From Bosea vaviloviae (GTDB lineage: Bacteria; Pseudomonadota; Alphaproteobacteria; Rhizobiales; Beijerinckiaceae), in NCBI RefSeq assembly GCF_001741865.1, contig NZ_CP017147.1, positions 2,533,001 through 2,597,000 of the forward strand: DNA of 64,000 nucleotides. Reading direction: 5' to 3'. Each line of letters opens with the position of its first letter. Within the stretch, counting starts at the first letter, position 1. The notes beneath the pieces are model-generated. The model searched no databases and had not been told where the DNA came from. It worked only from the letters and a program-made list of their open reading frames with translations. The position numbers and the translations under genes are program-made. Of this stretch, positions 35,799-45,195 are shown piece by piece.

Positions 35799-36989
35799 AT
35801 GACCACCACGACGTTGCCGGGCGCCAGCCTGATCGCCGATCTTCGGCCCGAAGCCCGCAATGCGCCCGAGAGCGGCATCGTCGAGGTGGTCAATCACGGT
35901 CGCCTCAAGCAGGGCTTGATCCCGCTCTGGGTCGGTGAGGGCGATCTCCCGACGCCCGATTTCATCGCGCGCGCCGCCAACAAGTCGCTGGCCGATGGCG
36001 AGACGTTCTACACCTGGCAGCGCGGCATCCCCGAATTGCGCGAGGCGCTCGCCCGCTACCACACCGCGCTTTACGGCCAGCCCTTCTCCTCCGACCGCTT
36101 CTTCGTCACCGGCTCGGGCATGCAGTCGGTTCAGATCGCGGTCCGCCTGATCGCCGGTCCCGGCGACGAACTGGTGATCCCGACCCCGGCCTGGCCGAAC
36201 TTCGCCGCCGCGATCGGCATCGCCGGCGCCAAGGCCGTCTGCGTGCCGATGGATCTGGAGCATGGCCGCTTCAAGCTCGATCTCGACAAGCTCGCCGCCG
36301 CGATCACGCCCAGGACCCGCGCTTTGGTGATCAACTCGCCGGCCAACCCCACCGGCTGGACCGCGACGAAGGCGGAGATGGGCGCGCTGCTCGCGCTCGC
36401 CCGCAAGCACGGCATCTGGATCATCGCCGACGAGATCTATGCCCGCTTCGTCTATGACGGCTCCCCGCGTGCCGCCTCGTTCCATGACGTGATGGAGCCG
36501 GAGGACCGCGTCCTCTTCGTCCAGACCTTCTCGAAGAACTGGGCCATGACCGGCTGGCGCGTCGGCTGGATCGAGGCGCCGCCCGCGCTCGGCCAGGTCA
36601 TCGAGAACCTGATCCAGTATTCGACCTCGGGCTCGCCCGTTTTCGTCCAGCGCGCCGCCATCGCCGCGCTCGAGGAGGGCGAGCCCTTCGTCGCGCAGCA
36701 AATTGCCCGCGCCGCCGAAGGCCGCAAGATCATCTCCGAGGGCTTGCTGGCGACCAACCGGGTCTCGCTCGCGGCGCCCGACGGCGCCTTCTATCAGTTC
36801 TTCAGCGTCGACGGCCGCAGCGATTCGCGGGCGCTGGCGATCGAATTGGTCGACAAGGCCAATGTCGGCCTCGCGCCGGGAACCGCCTTCGGCCCGGGTG
36901 GCGAGACCGGCTTGCGGCTCTGCTTCGCGCGCAAGGCGTCCGACCTCGTCGAGGTCGTGGCGCGGCTCCAGAAGGCGCTCGCTACCTGA
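35799..36989 (+). CDS. Class I/II PLP-dependent aminotransferase
   Basis: Fold-type I aminotransferase of 396 residues. N183 in INSPANPTG, D211 and Y214 in ADEIYAR, the PLP lysine K246 in TFSKNWAMTGWR and the C-terminal GLRLCFAR arginine are the standard set. It resembles AspC/ArAT-type enzymes; the amino donor is not determined. Start at ATG 35799 and not GTG 35772, because the family begins near here. It stands alone between mscL and an AbrB-family gene. Confidence 0.9.
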   Translation: MTTTTLPGASLIADLRPEARNAPESGIVEVVNHGRLKQGLIPLWVGEGDLPTPDFIARAANKSLADGETFYTWQRGIPELREALARYHTALYGQPFSSDRFFVTGSGMQSVQIAVRLIAGPGDELVIPTPAWPNFAAAIGIAGAKAVCVPMDLEHGRFKLDLDKLAAAITPRTRALVINSPANPTGWTATKAEMGALLALARKHGIWIIADEIYARFVYDGSPRAASFHDVMEPEDRVLFVQTFSKNWAMTGWRVGWIEAPPALGQVIENLIQYSTSGSPVFVQRAAIAALEEGEPFVAQQIARAAEGRKIISEGLLATNRVSLAAPDGAFYQFFSVDGRSDSRALAIELVDKANVGLAPGTAFGPGGETGLRLCFARKASDLVEVVARLQKALAT

Positions 36990-37124
36990 GCCTAAGCTCG
37001 AGCCTGTCCTGCATGCAGGGCAGGGCTGCGCCGCCTCGACACATCCGAAATTGACCGGGGCGCATGCACCGGCCAATAGCTCGCCTTGGCGCCGCACTTC
37101 ATCGCGACGCCCAGCGCGGATGCC

Positions 37125-38192
37125 ATGGCTCGCTTCGGATATCATCCCTCGACACGGCTGATGATCCTATGGCGCGAGGTAGCGGTCATCGCGCTCGCGG
37201 CTTGCGGCGGCGCCTGCCTGGCGTTGTTCGACGTCCCGGCCGCCTGGCTGTCCGGCTCGATGCTGCTGGTCGCGGTGGTCGGCGTGCTCAGGCCCTTGCC
37301 CGATCTGCGCAAGCCCTGGTTCGATTCGACCATGCTGCTATCGGGCGCGCTGATCGGCTCGGCCGCGACGCCCGAAGCGCTGGTGGCGGTGGCGCGCTAT
37401 CCGGGCTCGCTCGCCGTGCTGTTCCTCGGGCTTGCCGCGATCATGCTCGCGACGGGGGCCTATCTCCATTATGTCGCGCGCTGGTCCTGGATCGACTCGC
37501 TGCTCGCCGCCGCGCCCGGCGCGCTTTCGGCGGTGATCGCGGTGGCGCAGGCCAAGGGCGCCAATATCGGCCGCATCGCCGTCATCCAGCTCTTCCGCAT
37601 CCTGGTTCTGGTCGCGCTCCTGCCCAGCGTCATGCAGGCGAGCGGTGGCGGCATTGTCGGCCAGCCACCGACCATGCTGGTCGCCGGTGCCGGCGAGATG
37701 CTGCTGGTCCTGGGCTGCGGGCTCTTCGCGGGGCTGGTCTTCGAGCGGCTCGGCGTCACCGCGCCGATCATCCTCGGCTCGACCTTCTCCAGCGCCGCCT
37801 TGCATGGCAGCGGCGTGGTTCACGGCACCTTGCCAGCCTCGATCCAGATCGCCGTGCTCATCCTGCTCGGCGCGGTGATGGGCGGGCGGGTTTCGAATGT
37901 GAAGCGCGCCGAGCTCGCCGCCTTGTTCCCGCTCGCCATCGGCAGTTTTGCCGTGTCGGTGATCGTGGCTTTCGCTTTCGCCTGGCCGGCCGCCTGGCTC
38001 GCCGGCGTGCCCTATGCGACCGCCATGGCAGCCTTCGCACCCGGCGGGCTGGAAGCGATGGCGATGCTCGCCTTCGCGCTGGGGCTCGACCCGCTCTATG
38101 TCGGCGCCCACCACCTCGCGCGCTTCATGGCGCTGGGGCTGGCCATGCCGCTGCTCGTGGCGAAGATGAAGGCGGAGCCGCCGAAGGGGTGA
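37125..38192 (+). CDS. AbrB family membrane protein (former 'ammonia monooxygenase' family)
   Basis: Integral membrane protein of about 355 residues with 10-11 helices in two repeats. Signature segments are PAAWLSGSMLLVAVVG and WIDSLLAAAPGALSAVIAVA, the latter repeated near the C-terminus as TAMAAFAPGGLEAMAMLAFALG. The name AbrB here refers to E. coli AbrB (aidB regulator), not the Bacillus DNA-binding protein; function is uncertain, perhaps transport. ATG 37125 is preferred; the frame is open from TTG 37086 and an internal ATG 37161 is also possible. Confidence 0.82.
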   Translation: MARFGYHPSTRLMILWREVAVIALAACGGACLALFDVPAAWLSGSMLLVAVVGVLRPLPDLRKPWFDSTMLLSGALIGSAATPEALVAVARYPGSLAVLFLGLAAIMLATGAYLHYVARWSWIDSLLAAAPGALSAVIAVAQAKGANIGRIAVIQLFRILVLVALLPSVMQASGGGIVGQPPTMLVAGAGEMLLVLGCGLFAGLVFERLGVTAPIILGSTFSSAALHGSGVVHGTLPASIQIAVLILLGAVMGGRVSNVKRAELAALFPLAIGSFAVSVIVAFAFAWPAAWLAGVPYATAMAAFAPGGLEAMAMLAFALGLDPLYVGAHHLARFMALGLAMPLLVAKMKAEPPKG

Positions 38193-38221
38193 AGGGCGAG
38201 TTCGCCCAACGGCTTTTCATA

Positions 38222-38380
38222 CCCGCGCCGTCATTCCGGGGCTTCGCGCAGCGAAGAGCCTGGAACCCATAACCGCAGTCGATGCAGAATGACGCGCTCC
38301 GGCCGGGACGCCTTATTCTCTTGCACCTGTGGTTATGGGTTCCGGGCTCGACCCTGCGGGTCGCCCCGGAATGACGGTGG
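38222..38380. repeat. Family D palindromic repeat
   Basis: The arms CCGTCATTCCGGGGCTTCGC...GGAACCCATAACC and GGTTATGGGTTCCGGGCTCG...CCCCGGAATGACGG flank a short loop. A related copy lies at about 53860-54070. It fills the gap between converging genes. Confidence 0.85.
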
Positions 38381-38402
38381 AGGGTGTGGTTGCCGCCGAG
38401 CC

Positions 38403-39992
38403 TCAATCCACCCCGATCGTGGTCAGGTCCTGGAACCAGTGCTGGGCCAGCACGAATTTCTTGATCTTCGGCGAGAGCACATGCGGGTTGGTGTCGTGCA
38501 CCACCCAGACCAGCACGGCGTCGTCGACGATCTGGGCATGGGCCTTGGCGAGCAGTTCGTCCTGCTTGGCGACGTCGAAGGTCTTCATCGCCTCGTCGAG
38601 ATAGCCGTCGACCACCGGGCTCGCATAAGTGCCCCAGTTCACGCCGACCGGCGCAACCTGGTTGGAGTGGAAGAAGCGGATGATCGCGTAGAGCGGGTCG
38701 GAGGTGACATAGGCGATGTTGTTCGAGGTCACATCGGCGTTCATCTCGTCCTTCGCGCCCTTGCGCCAGCGCGTATAGAGCACCTCGAGCTCGACGACCT
38801 TGAAGTCGAGCTCGATGCCGACATCCCTGAGGTTCTGCTGGATGAACTCGTTCATCGGCAGCGACTGCATCTGCCCGGTGCCGCCCTGGGCGATGACGAA
38901 GGTCGCCTTCAGCGGCTTCTCCTTGGAATAGCCGGCCTCGGCCAGGAGCTTCCTGGCGGCATCGGGATCATATTTGATCTGGAAGTTAGGCTTGCCGAAC
39001 CAGGGGCTCGCCGGATCGACCTGGCCGACCGCCGGCTTGGCGAGGCCGTTGAGCAATTCGACGATGCCGTTGCGGTCGATGGCGAGGTTCATCGCCTTGC
39101 GCAGGCGCAGATCCGTCCAGGGCGAGCCTGGCGCCACGCTGAGATGGTAGTTCCAGACATGGGGCGTGACGTTCTCGACGATCCTCATGCCGGCCTGCTT
39201 GAGGCGCGGCACGGTGTCGGGAGCCGGCGTCTCGATCAGGTCGACCTGGCCGGTGATCAGCGCGTTGGTGCGCGCCAGCACCTCGGGGATCGGCAGCAGG
39301 ATCAGGCGGTCGACCTTGGCGAGGCGGTTCTTGTTCCAGTAATCCGGGTTCCGGACGAGCTCGGCGCGCTCGCGCGGCACGAATTTGTCGAGCTTGAACG
39401 GACCGGTGCCCGAGGGCGTCAGCGCGAACTTGTCCCAGTCCTTGCCGAGCTTCTCATATTGCGCCGGGCTCGAAACCAGGAACCAGAGCATCTGGTAGGG
39501 GAAGAACGAGTCGACCGCCTTGGTGGTGATCTCGACGGTCTTCGCATCGACCACCCGGTAGCTCGCGATCGAAGGCAGGCGCGGCTTCACCTGCGCGGCC
39601 TGGCGGCGGTCGTAATGCGGGGCCTTCTCGTCCAGGACCTTGTCGAGGTTCCAGACCACGGCGGCAGCGTCGAAGGCGCTGCCGTCATGGAACTTCACGC
39701 CCTCGCGCAGGGTGAAGAGCCATTTCTTCTGGTCGTTGGCGTCGACCTTCCACGCGGTTGCGAGCCCGGGCACGAGCTTGCCCGGCCTGTCGGCGATGTC
39801 CATCTCCCAGGCGACCAGCGGGTCGTAGAGCGTGTAGCCGGTGAATTTATAGGCTCCGGCGCCGCGGTCGGGCTGGCCGGAGGTCAGCGGGATGTCGGCG
39901 AGCGAGATGCCGTAGCGGACGACCGATTCCGCCTGCGCCGCGCTGGCCAAGGAAAAGGCAAGCGCGGCCGTGATTGCCAAGCGTTTGAACAT
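38403..39992 (-). CDS. ABC transporter substrate-binding protein, family 5 (second copy)
   Basis: Periplasmic binding protein of 529 residues with a signal peptide cut near AQA-E at 22. It is clearly related to the binding protein at 16869: both contain the NxxIDR...GIVELLNG block, xxPxxRLKQAG, and a [17 protein letters not shown] block. Again no permease or ATPase gene is next to it. The upstream neighbour on the same strand is the frameshifted SMP-30 gene, 87 bases away, so the two may have been a sugar-acid or lactone unit. Ligand unknown. Confidence 0.9.
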   Translation of the reverse strand: MFKRLAITAALAFSLASAAQAESVVRYGISLADIPLTSGQPDRGAGAYKFTGYTLYDPLVAWEMDIADRPGKLVPGLATAWKVDANDQKKWLFTLREGVKFHDGSAFDAAAVVWNLDKVLDEKAPHYDRRQAAQVKPRLPSIASYRVVDAKTVEITTKAVDSFFPYQMLWFLVSSPAQYEKLGKDWDKFALTPSGTGPFKLDKFVPRERAELVRNPDYWNKNRLAKVDRLILLPIPEVLARTNALITGQVDLIETPAPDTVPRLKQAGMRIVENVTPHVWNYHLSVAPGSPWTDLRLRKAMNLAIDRNGIVELLNGLAKPAVGQVDPASPWFGKPNFQIKYDPDAARKLLAEAGYSKEKPLKATFVIAQGGTGQMQSLPMNEFIQQNLRDVGIELDFKVVELEVLYTRWRKGAKDEMNADVTSNNIAYVTSDPLYAIIRFFHSNQVAPVGVNWGTYASPVVDGYLDEAMKTFDVAKQDELLAKAHAQIVDDAVLVWVVHDTNPHVLSPKIKKFVLAQHWFQDLTTIGVD

Positions 39993-40079
39993 GCATGCAC
40001 CTCTATGCGGGAAGCTGCATGCAATTCAGCAAGGCCTATGCCACGAGCCGCGAAAGGGGCCCGTGGCTCGGTCGCTCAC

Positions 40080-41007
40080 TCAGCGCGCCCCGTTGGTGTG
40101 CGTCAACACCGCATAGAGCGAGGTCGTGCCGCAGATGAACAGGCGGTTGAGCTTGGGCCCGCCCCAGGCGACGTTGGCGACGATCTCGGGGATCGTGACC
40201 TTGCCGATCAGCGTGCCGTCGGGGTGGTAGATGTGCACGCCATCGGCCGCGCTGGTCCAGATCCGGCCGGTCACATCCAGCCGGAAGCCGTCGAACAGGC
40301 CGGCCGTGCAGGTCGCGAAGATCTCGGAACGCCCGAGCGTCGCGCCATCCGCCCCGAGCCGGCAGGCGCGGGATATGGCGCGGGCCGTTGACGGGGTCAT
40401 GGCTCGCGCCGGTGTCGGCGATGTAGAGGATGGTCTCGTCGAGGGAGAAGGCGAGGCCGTTGGGCTTGACGAAATCATCGGTGACGATGGTCACGGCGCC
40501 TGATTGCGGGTCTATTCTGTAGACGTTGCAACGCCCGATCTCGCTGTCGGATTTATTGCCCTCGTAATCGGTGAGGATGCCGTAATCGGGGTCGGTGAAC
40601 CAGATCGAGCCGTCCGACTTGACCACGACGTCATTGGGCGAGTTCAGCCGCTTGCCGTTGAAGTGGCTCGCCAGCACGGTGACGGAGCCGTCATGCTCGG
40701 TGCGCGTTACCTGACGTCCGCCATGCTCGCAGGTCACGAGCCTGCCCTGGCGATCGACCGTGTTGCCGTTGGAGTTCCGGGCCGGTTGGCGGAAGACGCC
40801 GACCTGGCCGGTCAGCGCGTCGTAGCGCAGCATCCGGTCATTGGGGATGTCCGACCAGACCAGCGTGTTGTGGGCGGCAAACCAGGCCGGCCCTTCCGAC
40901 CAGCGCGCGCCGGTCCAGAGCCGCTCGACGCGGGCGGAGCCGGGGACGATGCGATGGAAGCGCGGGTCGAGGACCTCGACGCTAGTGCCTTCGAGCACGC
41001 CGAACAT
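40080..41007 (-). pseudogene. SMP-30/gluconolactonase family gene with a one-base frameshift
   Basis: The N-terminal part (residues 1 to about 212, ending near HDPVNGPRHI) shows the beta-propeller motifs SEGPAW, NSNGNTVDRQGRLVTCEHGG, NSPNDVVVKSDGSIWFTDPDYG and PNGLAFS of calcium-dependent lactonases. The remaining part, GLFDGFRLDVTGRIWTSA to THTNGAR, continues in another frame. Removing one G from the GGG at 40370-40372 restores a 308-residue protein of normal family length. Either a recent inactivating slip or a sequencing error. If intact it would hydrolyse a sugar lactone. Confidence 0.85.
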
Positions 41008-41093
41008 AGAATCGTCTCCTCCATCGTTGCGGGGAAGATCGACGATCTTGGCCGTGCCGACAATCTCTGGAAACGCATCGCTTCATTGTTCGT

Positions 41094-41398
41094 GCGCGGG
41101 GAACCCTCTCCCGTGTGGGAGAGGGCAGGGTGAGGGCCGGACGTTTGACGCTTGGGCCGTGACCTGACGGTTACTCCATCGTCATTGCGAGCGCAGCGAA
41201 GCAATCCAGGAGGGCTCGCTCTACGTCTCCTGGATTGCTTCGCTGCGCTCGCAATGACGGCAAGGTCATCACACAACTGGTTAAGCGGCCTACACCCACC
41301 CTGCTCCTCTCACTGAACTCGGGCCTGCCCGAGTTCAGCGCCTTGAGTGTCGAAGTCGAGTAGACCCGACTTCGATGCAGGAGAGGGGTTCCCCGCGC
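41094..41398. repeat. Family B palindrome, copy 5, with a family A repeat nested in its loop
   Basis: The outer arms GCGCGGGGAACCCTCTCCCG (41094-41113) and GGAGAGGGGTTCCCCGCG (about 41380-41397) are inverted. The right arm contains the two-hairpin cassette (41304-41386). The loop matches the uninterrupted loop of copy 7 (TTTGACGCTTKGGCCG...CAACTGGT type text), with family A copy 3 placed at its tip. It fills the gene-free stretch 41008-41421. Confidence 0.88.
41181..41260. repeat. Family A palindromic repeat, copy 3 (intact)
   Basis: The perfect outer stem GTCATTGCGAGCGCAGCG AAGCAATCCAG and its inverse enclose a loop of about 22 bases. This is the uninterrupted paralogue that reveals the insertion point of the IS at 25771. 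Confidence 0.92.
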
Positions 41399-41421
41399 AT
41401 CTCTTCGCAAGGGCCGCGACA

Positions 41422-42327
41422 TCACAACCCCAGCCCCTCATCCCAATACGGCGTCGCGCCATAGAGCTCGCCGAGATAGTCCACGAAGGCGCGCACCTTC
41501 TGCTCCATATGCCGGCGGCTGGGATAGACCGCATAGACCGCGACGCGCTTGCCGACGGAATACTCCGGCAGGACGCGCTGCAAGGCGCCCGATTTCAGCT
41601 CCGGCCCGACATCCCAGGTCGAGCGCAGCGCGATGCCGAGGCCGGCCAGCAGCGCCTCGCGCACCACCTCGCTCGAATTGGTCCGCAAGGGTCCGTTGAC
41701 GCGCACGCTGACTGGCCCGCCCGGCCCGTCCAATCGCCAATGATCGGCGTTGTGCGCGATCAGCGTATGGCGCGCCAGATCCTCGATGCTGCCGGGCGTG
41801 CCGGCTGCGGCGAGATAGCCCGGCGTGGCGCAAAGCACGCGGTGATTAGGCGCGAGCCGCTTGGCGACGAGGCTAGAATCCTGGAGGTCGGCGATGCGCA
41901 CCGCCAGGTCGAAGCCTTCTCCGACGATGTCGACGAAGGCGTCGCCCAGCATCAGGTCGACCGTCACCTGCGGATGCGTGTCGAGGAAGGGCTTGAGATG
42001 CGGCGCGATATGCAGCCGCCCGAAGGAGGTTGGCGCCGAGACGCGCAATGTGCCGCGCGCCTGGCCGGCGCCGCTGGCGACCCAGGCCTCGGCGTCCTCG
42101 ATCGAGGACAGCACGGAGACCACGCGCTCATAGAAGCCCTGGCCGGCCTCGGTCAGCGAGAGCTGCCGCGTCGTGCGCTGCAGCAGGCGCACGCCGAGCC
42201 GCTCCTCCAGACGCCGGATGCGCTTGGAGATGACGGCCGGCGAGAGATTGAGCTGGCGGCCCGCCGCCGACATGCTCTTGGCCGTGACGACACGGGCGAA
42301 GACGTCGAGATCGCCGAACCGGTCCAT
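41422..42327 (-). CDS. LysR family transcriptional regulator
   Basis: Regulator of 301 residues, with the helix-turn-helix in AKSMSAAGRQLNLSPAVISK (about 16-35) and an effector domain after residue 90. It resembles the CrgA/DmlR-like branch. It is divergent from glcDEF, which it may control; the gap holds two palindromes near its own start and a family A repeat nearer glcD. Single gene. Confidence 0.92.
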   Translation of the reverse strand: MDRFGDLDVFARVVTAKSMSAAGRQLNLSPAVISKRIRRLEERLGVRLLQRTTRQLSLTEAGQGFYERVVSVLSSIEDAEAWVASGAGQARGTLRVSAPTSFGRLHIAPHLKPFLDTHPQVTVDLMLGDAFVDIVGEGFDLAVRIADLQDSSLVAKRLAPNHRVLCATPGYLAAAGTPGSIEDLARHTLIAHNADHWRLDGPGGPVSVRVNGPLRTNSSEVVREALLAGLGIALRSTWDVGPELKSGALQRVLPEYSVGKRVAVYAVYPSRRHMEQKVRAFVDYLGELYGATPYWDEGLGL

Positions 42328-42340
42328 AGCGCCGCCCTCA

Positions 42341-42385
42341 TCTTTTCCGAATTGGAAACAATCATGGACGTTGGTTGCACTGCAA
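42341..42385. promoter_or_regulatory. Palindromes between the LysR gene and glcD
   Basis: TTCC-GAATT-GGAA (about 42340-42352) and the perfect 11-mer TTGCA-C-TGCAA (42375-42385) lie 15-60 bases from the LysR start. They are candidate operators for autoregulation and divergent activation. Confidence 0.4.
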
Positions 42386-42449
42386 GCCAGTTGGAATTGG
42401 TCTAGGGTTGTTGCGGCTACGCCTCGCTTTGAGCGTGGCTCGCGCCATC

Positions 42450-42536
42450 GTCATTGCGAGGAGCGCAGCGACGAAGCAATCGAGGGCCGCCGTGCCCTAC
42501 GAGACTGGATTGCTTCGCTGCGCTCGCAATGACGGG
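42450..42536. repeat. Family A palindromic repeat, copy 4
   Basis: CGTCATTGCGAGGAGCGCAG and GCTGCGCTCGCAATGACGG arms with inner GACGAAGCAATC and GATTGCTTCG. It ends 33 bases before the glcD start, so it lies in or next to the glcD leader. Confidence 0.88.
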
Positions 42537-42569
42537 GAGCGGAATGCCTGCAACGATCCGAGGCCGTTC

Positions 42570-44006
42570 ATGTCAGCCATCGCCTTTCCCGTGCCCGACG
42601 AGAGCATCCTCGCCCGCCGCGACGAGATCATCGCCGGCCTCGCCAAGCTGGTCGCGCCCGAGGCGCTGATCACCTCGGCCGATGAGCGCCGCCCTTACGA
42701 GACCGATGCGCTGACCGCCTATCGCCGCCTGCCGCTGGCCGTCGTGCTGCCCTCGACCACGCAGGAGGTCGCGGCGGTGCTGAAATTCTGCGGCACGCAG
42801 GGCGTGCCGGTCGTGCCGCGCGGGGCGGGCACCTCGCTCGCCGGCGGTGCGATCCCGCAGGAGGACGCGGTCGTCATCGGCGTCTCCAAGATGAACCGTA
42901 TCCTCGAGATCGACTACGCCAACCGCACGGCGAAAGTGCAGGCCGGCGTCACCAATCTCGCGGTGACCGGCGAGGTCATGGCCGAAGGCTTCTTCTACGC
43001 GCCAGACCCGTCCTCGCAGCTCGCCTGCTCGATCGGCGGCAATATCGGCATGAATTCGGGCGGGGCGCATTGCCTGAAATACGGCGTCACCACCAACAAC
43101 GTGCTCGGCGTCACGCTGGTGATGCTCGACGGCAGCATCGTCGACATCGGCGGCGCCCATCTCGACTCCGCCGGCCTCGACATCCTCGGCCTGATCGTCG
43201 GTTCGGAAGGCCAGCTCGGCATCGTCACGGAAGCCACGGTGCGCATCTTGCGCTCGGCCGAAGGGGCGAGGCCGGTGCTGTTCGGCTTCCCCACCAGCGA
43301 GCAGGCGGGCGAGGCGGTCGCCGCCATCATCGGTGCCGGCATCATTCCCGTCGCGATGGAGTTCATGGACAAGCCGGCGATCGAGATCTGCGAGGCCTTC
43401 GCCCATGCCGGCTATCCGATGGATGTCGAGGCGCTCCTGATCATCGAGGTTGAAGGCTCGGATGCCGAGATGGACGCCCAGCTCGCCCGCATCGTCGCCA
43501 TCGCCCGCGAGCATGGCGTCAAGACGGTCAAGGAGAGCAAATCGGCGATGGAGACGGCGGCGATCTGGAAGGGTCGGAAATCCGCCTTCGGCGCGACCGG
43601 CCGCATCGCCGACTATATCTGCATGGACGGCACGATCCCGACCGGGCAATTGCCGCATGTGCTGCGGCGCATGGCCGAGATCGTGAAGGGCTATGGCCTG
43701 CGCGTCGCCAATGTCTTCCATGCCGGCGACGGCAATCTCCACCCGCTGATCCTCTACAACTGCAACGACCCGGTCGAGGCGCAGAAGGCCGAGGATGCCG
43801 GCATGGACATCCTCAAGCTCTGCGTCGAGGTCGGCGGCTGCCTGACCGGCGAGCACGGCGTCGGCATCGAGAAGCGCGACCTGATGACGGTGCAGTTCAA
43901 TCCCGAGGATCTGCAGCAGCAGATGCGAGTGAGGGCGGTGTTCGATGGGCAGTGGCTGATGAACCCGGCGAAGGTGTTTCCGCTTGAGGGCAGGGTGGCA
44001 GCGTGA
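42570..44006 (+). CDS. glcD: Glycolate oxidase subunit GlcD (FAD-linked)
   Basis: Catalytic flavin subunit, 478 residues, of the membrane-linked complex that oxidises glycolate to glyoxylate. The FAD-binding PCMH core shows PRGAGTSLAGGAIP (about 83-96) and IGGNIGMNSGG. The C-terminal domain shows FHAGDGNLHPLILYN and TGEHGVGIEKR. ATG 42570 is chosen because the longer open frame runs through the family A repeat. Its stop overlaps the glcE start by 4 bases, so glcDE are translationally coupled. Confidence 0.94.
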   Translation: MSAIAFPVPDESILARRDEIIAGLAKLVAPEALITSADERRPYETDALTAYRRLPLAVVLPSTTQEVAAVLKFCGTQGVPVVPRGAGTSLAGGAIPQEDAVVIGVSKMNRILEIDYANRTAKVQAGVTNLAVTGEVMAEGFFYAPDPSSQLACSIGGNIGMNSGGAHCLKYGVTTNNVLGVTLVMLDGSIVDIGGAHLDSAGLDILGLIVGSEGQLGIVTEATVRILRSAEGARPVLFGFPTSEQAGEAVAAIIGAGIIPVAMEFMDKPAIEICEAFAHAGYPMDVEALLIIEVEGSDAEMDAQLARIVAIAREHGVKTVKESKSAMETAAIWKGRKSAFGATGRIADYICMDGTIPTGQLPHVLRRMAEIVKGYGLRVANVFHAGDGNLHPLILYNCNDPVEAQKAEDAGMDILKLCVEVGGCLTGEHGVGIEKRDLMTVQFNPEDLQQQMRVRAVFDGQWLMNPAKVFPLEGRVAA

Positions 44007-45190
44007 TTATCCACACCCCCACCACTGAGGCGCAGGCTTGCGCCGTCGTCAAATCCGTGGTCGCCAGCGGCATACCGCTCGCCATTCGCGGTGGCGGCAC
44101 GCGCAGCGGTCTCGGGCGGCCGTCGCAGGCGGCGAGCACGCTCTGCAGCGCGGGCCTCACAGGCATCACGCTCTATGAGCCGGCCGAGATGGTGATCGGC
44201 GCGCGCGCCGGCACGCCGCTTTCGCTTGTGCAGGAGACGCTGGCCGAACGCGGCCAGATGCTGCCCTTCGAGCCGATGGACCATCGCGCGCTGCTGGGCA
44301 CGGAGGGCGAACCGACGATCGGGGCGGTCGCGGCGGGCAATATTTCCGGCCCGCGCCGCATCAATGCCGGCGCGGCGCGCGATTCGCTCATCGGCATCAG
44401 GCTGATCAATGGCCGGGGCGAGGCGATCAAGTCCGGCGGGCGGGTGATGAAGAACGTCACCGGGCTTGATCTTGTGAAGCTCGTCGCCGGCAGTTTTGGG
44501 ACGCTGGGCTTCCTCACCGAAGTCGTCTTCCGCGTGCTGCCGAAGCCGGAGCGCGTTGTCACGCTGATCTGGCGCGGTTTGCCGGACGAGGCGGCGGTCG
44601 GGCTGCTCTCGACTGCGCTCGGCTCGCCCTTCGAGCCTTTCGCGGCGGCGCATCTGCCAGCCGGCATCGGCACTGGTGAGGCTCGGACGCTGCTGCGGCT
44701 GGAGAATGTCTCCGCCTCGATCGACTATCGCGCCGCCGAGCTCGCCGCGCTGCTGGCCGCCCATGGTGCGCCGGAGCTGCTGGAGGGGGCGGGCTCCGAG
44801 GCGCTGTGGCAGGAGGTGCGCGACGCAGGCTTCTTCGCCGATACCCAGGAGGCGGTCTGGCGCTTGTCGCTGGCGCCGACGAACGGACCCAGGGCGATCG
44901 CCACGATCGCGAATGCGCTGCCTCAGGCGCGCTGGTTCTATGATTGGGGCGGCGGGCTGGTTTGGCTCGCGGTGCCCGATGCGGAGGATGCCGGCGCAGC
45001 CGCGATCCGGGCCGCGATCAGGCCGCTCGGCGGCCACGCCACGCTGGTGCGCGCGCCGGACGCGATCCGTGCCAGTGTGCCGGTGTTCGAGCCGCTGGCG
45101 GAACCGCTGCTGCGGGTCACAGCGGGCATCAAGACGAGTTTCGACCCGGCCGGAATTTTCGAGCCGGGGCGGATGTATGCGGGGATATGA
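44003..45190 (+). CDS. glcE: Glycolate oxidase subunit GlcE
   Basis: Second FAD-binding subunit of glycolate oxidase, 395 residues, starting with GTG in the GTGA overlap with glcD. RGGGTRSGLGRP (29-40) is the PCMH FAD motif; SGGRVMKNVTGLDLVKL (about 145-161) is characteristic of GlcE. It lacks the long C-terminal cap of GlcD, as expected. glcF follows only after a 267-base gap containing a family B palindrome, unusual inside this operon. Confidence 0.93.
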   Translation: MIIHTPTTEAQACAVVKSVVASGIPLAIRGGGTRSGLGRPSQAASTLCSAGLTGITLYEPAEMVIGARAGTPLSLVQETLAERGQMLPFEPMDHRALLGTEGEPTIGAVAAGNISGPRRINAGAARDSLIGIRLINGRGEAIKSGGRVMKNVTGLDLVKLVAGSFGTLGFLTEVVFRVLPKPERVVTLIWRGLPDEAAVGLLSTALGSPFEPFAAAHLPAGIGTGEARTLLRLENVSASIDYRAAELAALLAAHGAPELLEGAGSEALWQEVRDAGFFADTQEAVWRLSLAPTNGPRAIATIANALPQARWFYDWGGGLVWLAVPDAEDAGAAAIRAAIRPLGGHATLVRAPDAIRASVPVFEPLAEPLLRVTAGIKTSFDPAGIFEPGRMYAGI

Positions 45191-45195
45191 GAGAG

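Noticed and set aside
38289..40391. Plus-strand open frame of 700 codons opposite the second binding protein
   Set aside because: Antisense artefact, the same reasoning as above; it also runs through a palindromic repeat.
42375..42569. N-terminal extension of GlcD up to 42375
   Set aside because: The extension is translated family A palindrome; the family start MSAIAFPVPDESIL lies at 42570.
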